Shown: positions 10,898 through 21,925 of the stretch, in pieces
Numbering within the stretch: the stretch's first letter is position 1
Layout: every line of letters starts with the position of its first letter
DNA from: Psoroptes ovis
Lineage: Eukaryota; Arthropoda; Arachnida; Sarcoptiformes; Psoroptidae
Direction: 5' to 3'
Assembly: GCA_002943765.1 (NCBI GenBank)
Contig: PQWQ01000017.1
Coordinates: 372,001-436,000, forward strand
Length of the DNA stretch: 64,000 nt
Position numbers and translations under genes: made by a program
Notes under the pieces: generated by a model
Told to the model about the DNA's origin: nothing
Seen by the model: the letters and a program-made list of their open reading frames with translations, nothing else
Database searches by the model: none

Positions 10898-11989
10898 TAA
10901 TAATAATGAATAATATTTAGTTAAATACAGCATATAAATTACAGAATCTTTTGTTTTTTATTTTTTTGTTCGATGATTGATAGACGATATTGACGTATTC
11001 AATCAATTGAAATATATTCACTTTCAGATTTAAATGCTTTTGAATGAATTCAAATGATTTAAATGACTGATTTCAATGATTTCAAACCGTTTCAATGATT
11101 GATTTCATATGATTTCTATGATTGATTTCACATGATTGACTTTCACATGATTTCAATTTTATGACAAATTATTACAGAATTAATACAATTTTCAAAATGT
11201 GTAATTTGTCAATTCACTAGTATTTTAACTGATTTTCTCTTTTTTGTTTTTATAAAGTTCAATTATTATGATCAATCATTATTTGATCAATTATTAATAT
11301 ACATATGTTCAATTATCATTTAATCAAACATGCATTAAATTCATCATTTCTTGAATTTTGAAAAACATTTTATACACGGATTCTGGCAATAAATTAATGC
11401 ATTAGCCTGAATTCTTAATTCTTAGTTCTTGATTTAATTCAAATTCTTATAATTAAATTCAAATTCTTAATTAAATTCTCATAAATTCTTGATTGAGTTC
11501 TAATTCTTAATTTGCCAGAATTATATTCAAAGTTATTTGTATTTTATTCTTCATCAAATGCTTCTCTTGATTCTCTGCTTTGCATCAAACAACACATGTA
11601 TATCATTTGAATTGTTTGTACATCGTTTAACCGATATACATTTTACCATTGTGTATCCATCCATCAGTACCAGAACCACCACCGCCACCACCAACGATCT
11701 ATTATTCACCGAATATTTCTAAATTCTTCAATTTAAACATCATTCATCTTCATTCATTCATTCATTCACCGATTCTTGTATTCTGTGATTCGTATATTCA
11801 CTGATTTTGTACATATTTGATATGTGCATATTTGATCTCTCTCTCTCTCTGTGTGCATTTAAAATCGAGGATTTAAATATTTGAAATGTAGATTTGATTC
11901 ATTCACACAAAGAATAATAAAATGAATACATCATAAATGTTTAAACACACATATATTGCAATTTGTTATTTTGAATAAATGAACAAAAC

Positions 11990-12069
11990 TCGGGTTGTCC
12001 CATAAGTTCTTGCCGTTTATCTCATTATTTCCTACGATATAATCGGCAAGAACTTATGGGACAACACAA
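11990..12069. mobile_element. 80-bp mariner-type palindromic MITE, copy 11 (CATAAG subtype)
   Basis: TCGGGTTGTCCCATAAG pairs with CTTATGGGACAACACAA. The core TCCTACGATAT is shared with copies 2 and 7. The flanks (AC/AT) no longer show a TA duplication. This is the last copy in the window. Confidence 0.85.
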
Positions 12070-14830
12070 ATCGAAAAAATAAAATAAAATAAAATGAAAT
12101 CCCATGCAGACTTACATATGCAATGCACACATGCATATGATAATAATAAACACATTTATATTTTATATTTTCGATGATAATAATAATAATACAGCAAATA
12201 ACAATGATTTGAATAATGGCGAATGATTTTGAAAATCATCCAAGAAAAATGTTTTATTTGAAAATTTTGATTATTCTCTTTGAAATTCTTGAATTTCTTC
12301 AATTTTTTTGTATTGAAAATGCTTTGAAATTGAAATGAAAATGATTTGAATTGAAAATAACTGAATGGAAATGATTTGAAATGAATGAAATGAATTTATT
12401 ATTATTATAACGATAATAACAATGAATGCATTTCAAATGTATTTTTCTTGATAGAATAAAATATCATTAAAATTGAATAAATATTTAATATTTAATCCTT
12501 TGAATATTATTTAAAAAAATGAATAAATATGTTCATGTTCAGCGCACACACATTAACACTGATTCATACAGAGAGACAGGCACAACAACATACGAATGCC
12601 ATTCATGATTGAATTTTGATTTTTCCTCTTCAATTCAATTCAATTCAATTCAATTCAATTTGTATTTACCCAGAGATAAAATCATCGAAAAAGTATGGTA
12701 AAATGATCTTCGCTGATGCTGATGTTGATCATAATTCGATATTTTGAAACAAACATAATATGATGATATATGAGATCATATGCTAAGATAATCAAATAGA
12801 TCGTAAATGTTCAATCTATGTTTTGATTCTCTTCATCCATGTTGATGAGATTTTAATTTTGAATGTTTCCATTTATTGAATGAAATCTTTGGCGATCTTA
12901 ATTTGAAATCGTCTTTAGAACCAATCTTAGACCGATTACGCATCTGGAATTAATGCATATTTCGAATAGATTTCGTTTCTTACCATCTTTTGATCATTAA
13001 CATTGCTGTTGTTTGTTTGTTTTGAATGATGATCAACAATTTTTAATTTTTAATTTTTAATTTAATTCAGCATTGTTTACCATTGCTGCTACCATTGCTA
13101 ATGCTGATCTTTATTCAACTGTTGTTAATTGTTGCTTAATGAATAAACAAACATTGAAAAAAGAGAACGATTTCATCTACCGACAACATTCATCATCAAC
13201 AACAACAACAACATTGAATTACATTCAATCGTTGCTAGTATTAAAAGTATTATCATTGTCACCACTATCATTATGATCATCATCACCATCATTGTTACTA
13301 ATTGTTACTGAATTGTAATCAATGTTGTCAATGAATTATCACCAAGAAATTTGAAAACAAGAAAAAAAATACGATCATCATCATCACCAACATTATAATC
13401 GTCGAATATCATTTTAAGGACGTCGGTGAAATGATATTTATTGTCATAATCAACTGACTGAATGTAATCGTACAAGTGTTTGTAAGCTGTCAATTCGCTG
13501 TTTCTTCGATGATAATTCTTGCGAATGATTGAATTCGAAATCAAAACACAACAAAAGAACTAAAATCCTTCGTAAAAACTAATCGTAACCTTAGATCGTT
13601 GAGAACACCGTCATGGTAAATCAGTGAGATTATGACTTGTTTGTTTGTTTGTTTGTCAGATTTTTTTAAGATTGTAAATATTTGTCAATGTTCGAATCAA
13701 CGTAAATGATCATCATCAACAACAACAACACAACAAAATCATTGTTGACAAATTCTTTCTCTATTTTACACTTCAATGATAATATCGTCAATGATATCTT
13801 GTTTCTTCACCATTCATCTGCCACTGTTTCGTGCATTGTTTTTCACCTACCAAATCAAGATATTCAATGATGTTCAATTGAATGATTTGATTGGATTTGA
13901 TTTAAATTAAATTTTTACGACTACACTCGAAACAGTTTGATCAATCAATCAATCAGTCACAATTGATCAATTTTTCAAAAAAAAAAAAAAAAAAAAATTT
14001 AATGTCATTGTTTTTTCATTATCGAATTAACTGGATATTAATATATAAGCTCTTTTACTTGATTTAATCATATTTAATTCTGATTATTATTATTATTATT
14101 ATTACGAATCATCAAAGCTTACCACAAATTACAACTCGATAAAATCGGTCATTGATCGATCGGATCATTGTGTTTGTGTGTGTGTTGTTGCCCGATTACC
14201 AATTAATCATCGATTAAAAGTCATTGAATTCTTTGTATTCTTCGTAATTCAATCAATCGATCGATCAACTGTTCAAATTCAAATTCATTTCAATCAAATC
14301 AAATCAATCAATCAATCAATCAATTCGAAATCAACGATTCAATTCTCATTTAGCCTTTTCAATTTTCAATTTCATCAATTCGTTTTCATTTGAAAAACAT
14401 TCAATTTTGTCAAATTTTCTCCCGAATTTCACCACCACCACCAACAAACTTAAATTCGAATTCATCATCACCATTCATCGGTATTTGACCATTTTGTCCA
14501 ATTTTCAATTTGTTCATCGTTTTCAATTGGTTCATTTTGATTAATCATCATCATCATCATCCTCAAAGTACATTCATCGATTAATCATTGAAGGAGAAAT
14601 TCATATGAATTTGATACAACAACAACAATCAACATAAATACAAAAACATAACAACAACAACCCGTGCCAATCATCTGTGAAAGCCTTATATATCTTATAT
14701 ATCATTGATTCATTCATTTATTATTATATTCTTGTAATAAATTTATAAATAAATAAATAAATAATTTCATTTCATTAATATTTATATCAATTAATCAAAT
14801 TATCAATAGAAATTAATCATTGAACCAAAA
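12070..14830. other. Gene-free spacer upstream of the calmodulin-like gene
   Basis: It contains only simple repeats (six CAATT units at 12631-12660; 21 A at 13977-13997; TTA and ACA runs). The final few hundred bases before 14831 presumably hold the 5' UTR and promoter of the calmodulin-like gene, but no clear TATA box or initiator stands out. Confidence 0.5.
12631..12660. repeat. (CAATT)6 microsatellite
   Basis: Six perfect pentanucleotide units. Confidence 0.9.
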
Positions 14831-15802
14831 ATGGTAAGTGTTGTTGTTTAATTCATAAATGTTTACATGTTTCCCCATAATAATGAATCGATGATTCGAT
14901 AATATCAATTTATCTCTGTTTATTCGATGTTTCTCGGCCCATTTTTCGGCCAAAAACATAGGCTGAATATGGTCTATCCGAAGAACAAGTAGCCGAATTT
15001 AAAGAAGCATTCATGCTATTCGATAAAGATCTGGATGGCCGTATAACATCAACCGAATTAGGCATCGTAATGCGTTCATTAGGACAACGTCCATCGGATG
15101 CTGAATTAAAAAATATGGTCACAATGGTCGATCAAGATGGTAAATATCTTTATTATATGTTTCGAATGTACAAAAATTTAATTTAATTAATTTTCCATTG
15201 TCATTCGGCAATGGACATTGCTGTTGGTTGTTGTTTCTGCTTGATGCTTAATCAATAATTGATTCAAATTTAATTCAACTTTTCCTTTTTTTTCTCTTGT
15301 TTTGATCTGTTTCTTCTATTTGAATTTCTGGTACAACTTTTGAATTAAAATCAACTACTATACAATAGGCAACGGTACAATAGAATTTAATGAATTTTTA
15401 CATATGATGTCAAAAAAAATGAAAGAAACGGATAAAGAAGAAGAATTGAAAGAAGCATTTCGTGTATTTGATCGTAATGGTGATGGTTTTATATCGGCAC
15501 CTGAATTACGTTTAGTAATGACAAATTTAGGTGAAAAATTAACCGATGAAGAAGTAGAAGATATGATACGTGAAGCCGATTTAGATGGTGATGGTTTAGT
15601 CAATTATAATGGTAAGTCTTTGATGAATTTTGATTAATTTTTGATCAATTAATATCATCAATATCATTTCGCTCATTTCAAACATTTGATTAATCATCTT
15701 CGTGTTTGTTCTTTTATTTATTTATTTATTTATTTCCAATCATGGTTCCACGCACATCGTACAGAATTCGTTACCGTATTGAATCCACCGAAAGCGACCT
15801 GA
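14831..15802 (+). CDS. Calmodulin-like four-EF-hand Ca2+ sensor
   Basis: Four exons: 14831-14833, 14962-15139, 15369-15611 and 15765-15802, encoding 153 aa. The first coding exon is just the ATG, the classic calmodulin gene layout. All four EF-hand loops keep their acidic ligands and the terminal Glu: DKDLDGRITSTE (about residues 22-33), DQDGNGTIEFNE (58-69), DRNGDGFISAPE (95-106) and DLDGDGLVNYNE (131-142). All four should therefore bind calcium. The central linker MSKKMKETDKEEE resembles that of calmodulin. It is longer than the canonical 149 aa, starts MAEYGLSEEQ rather than MADQLTEEQ, and ends NPPKAT instead of TMMTSK. Metazoan calmodulin is almost invariant, so this is most likely a diverged paralogue, not the main calmodulin. 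AATAAA signals follow at 15977 and 16246. Confidence 0.95.
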
Positions 15803-15918
15803 ATTATTATTACTTTTACAATTATCAAAATAGAAAAAAAAATTATTTTCGTTATCATTAAAAATATTTATATTTTATATATTCAAATACCATATGATTC
15901 ATCGCCATTGCCATATGA

Positions 15919-15938
15919 ACACACACACACACACACAC
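15919..15938. repeat. (AC)10 microsatellite in 3' UTR
   Basis: A perfect AC run between the calmodulin-like stop codon and its first AATAAA. Confidence 0.85.
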
Positions 15939-16245
15939 GAACACATATTATGATCATATATTAATAATGTCAAAATAATAAATATTTCAATTTATTATTA
16001 TTATTATTATTCGTCGATGAGCTGCTAAACTGCTGCTGATCATGATCAATAATAATTGAATTGAATTGAAGCTGAGATATTTTTTTTTTTCTGTTTTCTT
16101 CATTTATGAATTTTTTCTTCACCATTATCATCATCGTTGGACATCATCATTATTATTATTTGGACATTATTATTACTGTTTAATATCGATTATTATTGAT
16201 TATAATTTATTATAAAACTTATATATTTTTTTCTCTGGGTTCCAA

Positions 16246-16251
16246 AATAAA
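16246..16251 (+). terminator. Poly(A) signal of the calmodulin-like gene
   Basis: AATAAA in a GT/T-rich setting, 444 bp after the stop. An earlier AATAAA lies at 15977-15982, so alternative ends are possible. Confidence 0.4.
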
Positions 16252-16833
16252 AATTCTGATTCATTAATCATATCAAGGATCGTTTTATTTTTCTGTTTTT
16301 TCGGCCGTAGAAATTCATAATTTTTTTTCGGTGAATTTACTTTCCAGTTTCATTGGGATAAATTGGACGGAAAATGTTCAAAATGGAAAAGTTTTTCGGG
16401 AAAATTTTTTTGTTTTGTTTTGAAATTTGCGAAAAATTTCCTTGAAAATTTTGAAAAAGGAAAAAAAATTCGAAAATTTTTTTGGCGGGTAAATTTTTTT
16501 TTTTTTAATTTTTAGTTTGTGAAAATGTGATTCATGTTTAAATTTTGTTTTTTGTATTTTGTTTTAAATTCGTCTCTGATTTTTAATACTGATTGATTGA
16601 CTATTTTTTTTTTTTTGCTTGTTATTCGATTTGGTTCGACTTTTACATTGTTTCAATTGTTGACCATTATTCATTCAATGAAATTGAATTGTGAGTATTG
16701 TCAAAATAATTAAATTAATTTTTTTTGGATTTCATTTATGGTCATATTTAAATGCAAATATTATTGATATATTCTTTTCTTTGAAATCATCATCGAATCA
16801 ATTATTTTATATTTCTAAATTTTCATTCGAATA

Positions 16834-19594
16834 ATGATTGAATCAAAAATTGGCGAATCATCCATATCATCATTGCCGATCGATATTAATAAATCATTAT
16901 CATACAATAATAATTCTACAGGAACAATGTTAGCAAACAATAATAATAATCATCGGCAAAAATCATCAGTATCGTCATCATCATCATCATCATCGCCATG
17001 TTCATCAACTAGTTCAATCAACGATAATGGCAATAATAATGCTATTAATGATGATGATAATAATAATAAAGGAATCATTCAACACCAACAGCAACATCAG
17101 CAGCAGCAGCATCAAAGAAGGAAATATCCAAATTATTTCAATTATATAAAACGTTCAACATTGAATCGTGGTACATTCGAAATCAATGGTAGACACAATG
17201 AATGTATATTGCGTAAAGATAATGTATTTTATGTAAAAAACCTGAAATTTCCCGATTGTGTTGTGCGTAATTTATGTCAAATATATAAATATAAAGGTGA
17301 ACCATGGTTCATTAATCATTCGATGCGAAATAATCAACGAAATGATATCGATTGCGATTCAAGTAGTGGTAATGATGATGTTTCAAATGATAAAAATGAA
17401 TTGAACATCAATAATAATGGTGTCGGTGATGAATATGAAACGATATATGAAAAAATACACGTAGAATTGAATGATTTTTATTCATTTATTAAGCCATTGA
17501 AAGAAGATGATATATTGCGAAAGGCCACATATTTTTGCATTACTGATTCATTGAAAAAATTGTCATTTGTTCGACATGTAAGGCGATTTTTCTGTTCCAT
17601 TCTATTGATATTTGTCAATTCTTAATATTTAATTTTTCGCCTTAGGTAAAATACTATGGTAGTTATAGCTCGAAAACCTATTTGCCCGTCAGTGATATTG
17701 ACTTGGTTGTATATTGTTCAATTGTAAATGATGATGTTCAAACATTATTTCATATTGCTGAACGTTTATCATATGATGGTTTGATTGAAAATCGTTTCAA
17801 CATTATTCCACTATCACGAATACCATTATTAAAATTTAATGATTCATTAACTGGATTACCGATTAATATTACATTAAATACTGATAATGTTATGGAACGT
17901 TCCAAATATATACGTGAACAAATACGTACAAATTCACATCAAATGAAAATATTGCTATTTCTTAAATATTATCTTCTATCCAAAGGTTCAAATCAAGTTT
18001 ATTATGGTGGTATCGGTTCATATGCATTAGCATTGATGGTGATTAGATTTTTTCAAGAAGAATCAGTAAAAGTATTGATCGAAAATGAATATTTATATGA
18101 AAATTCAATACTTGGCTTTTTATTGATGGCATTTTTTGAACGTTTTGGTGATGTAAATTTTTTCAAAAATCATATTATAACCGTTAATAATAATGGTGAT
18201 TATATTGAATGTGATTATATACCAAACAATAATAGCAATAATAGTAACAATAATAATAATAATGGTAATGATGATAATAACAACAACAACCGTAACAATG
18301 ATAATCGTATTAATAATAATCATCATCAACAACAACAACATCAACAAAATGAAAAGAAAAAAGTATCAATATTACGCATCAAAGATCACATTGAACCATG
18401 GAATGATGTTAGTTATGGTTCATTTAATTCGGCCGAAATTCTTAAAGATTTTCAATATTTACATGATAAATTTATGAAATCAGATAAATTAAAATATAAA
18501 TCATTGTTAGGACAAGTGCTATATGTTGTCGATAGTTTTATTGAATATCGTAATCTATTGCTTTATTTATTTCGTAAATGGTTTCATGATTATGATGTTA
18601 ATGAATATTTGAATGGAAATTATTCAAAACGAGAAAAATATGAAAATTTTATTGAAAAACGTCGTATATTTCAAAAAAAGAATTTAATATTTTATCAAAC
18701 TTGTTTGCCTGATAAATCATTGGAATTTCGTTTTGAATCTTGTAATGATTATATCTCTTCGTCATCATCATCAATTATCCCAGCGAATGCTTATCCAAGA
18801 ATCAATGGTAAAATCAACATTGATAACAATGAAAACGATGAAGATATTGAAAATCGACAATTAAATATTTATAATAATCATAATCATAATAATCAACGAT
18901 CATCTAATTATTTTAATCATTTCAATAATAATTATAATCATCGTAATAATTTTAATAATAATCAAAATCGACATCATTTCAATCAACATCATCATCATCA
19001 TAATAATGTGACATTGAATAATGCTAATCATCATCAATTTCCATTTGATAATAGGTAAGTTCGGTGAATGTCCAATTCGATTGCCATTGCTTTATTTCTA
19101 TGATCTCAATTTACAGATCCTTGAACAACAACAACAAATTTCGAGTGTTAAACGTAGCCAACAACCATAATCAAGATGCCGGCACATCATTTGGCCATGA
19201 AAGGTTTGGCAATTATAATCATCGTAATCATAATGATAATAACACTAAAAGATATAAACCCGGTTATATGACAAACATGTCGAGTGATAATGAAAATTTC
19301 TCCCATAATCATCAGCAACAACAACAACAAAGGATGCAACCAGATAATTTGATGAAAACAATAATGATGATGATGAGCAATGATTCTGAATTATCGATTA
19401 AAATTGATCAACAACAGCAGCCACAGCAGCAGCAACAACAACAACCACACAATAATAAATCATCATCCACATCATTATCACCATCAAACGATGAACATCA
19501 ACCGTCAAGATCATTGCCAGGAGTGCCGACAACAATCGATACTCAAAGTTGTTCAAATCAGCTGGTGACCAATGATGACCATGATGATGATTGA
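16834..19594 (+). CDS. TENT4/Trf4-like nucleotidyltransferase, third catalytic Asp replaced
   Basis: Exons 16834-17577, 17646-19054 and 19117-19594 give 876 aa. After a Ser/Asn/Gln-rich N-terminus, the helical lead-in (YEKIHVELNDFYSFI) and the pol-beta signature (GSYSSKTYLPVSDIDLVVY, residues 253-271) match TENT4 (PAPD5/PAPD7, yeast Trf4), the poly(A) polymerase of the nuclear TRAMP complex. Asp265 and Asp267 are the first two metal ligands. The third ligand, in the family motif VDISFN, is here INITLN: Asn322 (AAT at 17865-17867) replaces Asp. The PAP-associated domain follows (GGIGSYALALMVIRFF and a PWNDVSYGSF nucleotide-recognition block), interrupted by an Asn/His/Gln-rich insertion (18205-18350). 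The C-terminal 350 residues are low complexity. It may be a pseudoenzyme or a weak polymerase. The family call is firm; activity is not. Confidence 0.88.
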
Positions 19595-20529
19595 AAAATG
19601 ATCGATTACATCGAAGGTGGTGGTGGCAGTGGCGGTACCATTAAACCAATTACACGAATTACACAAAATGGTCATTCCAAGAACCATTAAAGGGTCCCGA
19701 TTATCCCGAACATACCTTGAAAAACCAAAAAAAAAAAAACTAAATTCAAAGTTTTTAAAAGCCGAAAAATTCCATTTTCTGAACTCGAATCCAGAACCAA
19801 AACACTGATCTGAAGCACTGTAACACCTGAAATATCAATCATTGATCAAGCAAAATAACATGACATGTGACAAAACCAAACAAAAACAATCCAAAAAAAA
19901 AAAAAAAATTAAAAAATTTGAAAAATTACAAAAAAAATTGAAGAAAATTAAATTCAAAAAACCAAAAAAAATGAAAAAAATTCAAAATTTAAAGGTCTTT
20001 GCCTTGTACCAAACACCTTGATTGGTACCAGCCACTTGAGCACCCACTAACCTTATGGAAACCTTGAAAATCATAAATTACCGAATCGTGCGGACCTTTG
20101 AGCACTCAAATTCTTGAATCAATTTATTACTTTACTCTTTTTTTGTTTATTTTTCCATCTATTCATACATTTATTTATTTACTTCATTCATTTCATTTAA
20201 TTGTTTGTTTGTGTTCAAATATTTTTGCTTTGATCAATGAATTATTGAATTGAAAGATTATTTTTGAATAATGATAATAAGAATGGAATAAAAAATAAAA
20301 TTTGTTAAATTTAAATCATTTCAATTATTCAATTTGATTGTTTTTTGAATGAATATAAATATAAATATCGGTTTGCTCATATTCATTGTAAATTCATATT
20401 TTCGAATATAAAAATTTCAATTACAAAGTTATTTCCATTTATTATGTTAAAACGGTGGCCAAGATTGATGATTAATGATTATTAATATGGTTTGCTGTAT
20501 ATTTCATAGATTAATAATGATTCAGGCAT
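19595..20529. other. Convergent 3' UTR spacer
   Basis: It lies between the TENT4-like stop and the RBBP4 stop. It contains A-rich tracts at 19725-20000 and T-rich sequence after 20130, as expected of two facing 3' ends. No gene seen. Confidence 0.5.
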
Positions 20530-21925
20530 TTATTCGAGATCATTTGGATTTGCTTCGGTTTCTTCTTCAGTATAAATGTTTTCAGCCTTCGAATAGTGAG
20601 AAATTGGATTAATTTTTGAAAAATTAAATCGAATTAACGAATTTTACAACTTACCATTTGCCAAACTTGCATAATATTATCTTCCGAAACAGAACAAATA
20701 ACCCATGGATCATTTGGGTTCCATGCAAAATCCGATATTTTTGCCGTATGACCACCGTGAATGAATAATAGTTCGGGTGGACCATCTTCAGCATCTTCAT
20801 TGGTTTGTTCTTCACCGATACGACTCAGATCCCAAATATTTAATCGACGATCAGTACCTGATGATGCTAATATTGTTTCATTATGTGGTGACCATTGTAC
20901 TTGAAATATTTCATCTTTATGCGATGTGAATGTATGTAATTTTACTTTGATATTACGTAGATCCCAAAGCGCAACTGTTTTATCAGCTGATCCAGTTGCC
21001 AATATAAATTCCGAAAATGGATTAAATGATAAACAATTGACTTCGGCTAAATGTGCATCAACAACTTGTGCCGGTTTATTCGTATCCCTGGAACGTGTAT
21101 CCCAAATCATTAATTTTTGATCATCGGATACTGAACCAAACAGCGATTCATGTAATAAATGCCATGCAACATCTTCAACAACAGATGTATGTCCAGTAAA
21201 TATTGATAGAGCATCGATTACTTTTTCTGATTTTGTATTTGAATTTACATCCCACAGACAAATTGTTTGATCATCTGATGCTGATAGAAGATAACCATTT
21301 AAATTTGCATTCCATGACAATCCATAGCCTTCTTTTTGATGACCTTTTAATCGTAAATCAGGATTACATGTTTTATCAGTTGGTTTAACGGGATGTTTTG
21401 AATAATCAAATATTAATACATCGCTTGATGGTGTTTTCGTTGCGATCACATTCGAATTTTGTGGCATATAACGTGCACGATTAACTTCACCTTCATGATT
21501 AATTTTTTGTATGATTTCAATTTTACCGGCAACCGATGCAAAACCACCATATTCATTTGTATCAATATCATAATAGCTAGCATCAAAACTATGATCTTCA
21601 TTCGGTAATTGAACAGTGGCAATAACTAAATGATTTTGTTCATCAGATGTATGTGTACCGAGAATTATTTTATGGATACTATAATCAACACCATTTGGTC
21701 TTTGCACTTCAGGCAACCATTGTGCTGTCAGTGATGGCCATTCTAATGCATGTGTCATAACTAAATCATATAAAAATGGTGTATTCTTTTTCCATATTTT
21801 ATATTCTTCATTGATTACACGTTCTTCAACAGCTGCATATCAAAGCAAATAAATAATTATCATTAAATTACAAATCTAATACAATTATTAACTAAATTAC
21901 CAGCTTCTTGTTTTGAATCACTCAT
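20530..21925 (-). CDS. RBBP4: Histone-binding WD40 protein RBBP4/RBBP7 (Caf1-55, p55)
   Basis: Exons (reading direction) 21925-21901, 21832-20655 and 20586-20530 give 419 aa, close to the usual 425. It starts MSDSKQEAAVEERVINEEYK, with the family N-terminal helix and MTHALEWPSLTAQWLP. Seven WD repeats follow, including LSASDDQTICLWDV, GSVSDDQKLMIWDT, ATGSADKTVALWDL and ASSGTDRRLNIWDL. The acidic binding loop (GEEQTNEDAEDGPPELLFIHGGH) is intact, and the tail AENIYTEEETEANPNDLE is supplied by the short last exon. RBBP4 binds histones H3/H4 and is a shared subunit of CAF-1, NuRD, PRC2 and HDAC complexes in the nucleus. It is the most conserved protein of the window, with no missing elements. It is transcribed divergently from atlastin across 2.1 kb. 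Confidence 0.97.

Larger units (their letters stand above)
15803..16833. other. 3' UTR of calmodulin-like gene and spacer
   Basis: It holds AATAAA at 15977-15982 and 16246-16251, an AC microsatellite, T-rich tracts and the presumed promoter and 5' UTR of the next gene. No other gene is seen. Confidence 0.5.

Noticed and set aside
11558..11722. ATG frame MLLLILCFASNNTC..., a possible small secreted peptide
   Set aside because: Only 54 codons in a gene desert with no conserved pattern; a hydrophobic start is common by chance in TTG/CTT-rich DNA.
18120..18477. Poly-Ile/Val/Thr frames on both strands across the TENT4-like gene
   Set aside because: Shadows of the AAT/AAC repeat region of the real reading frame.
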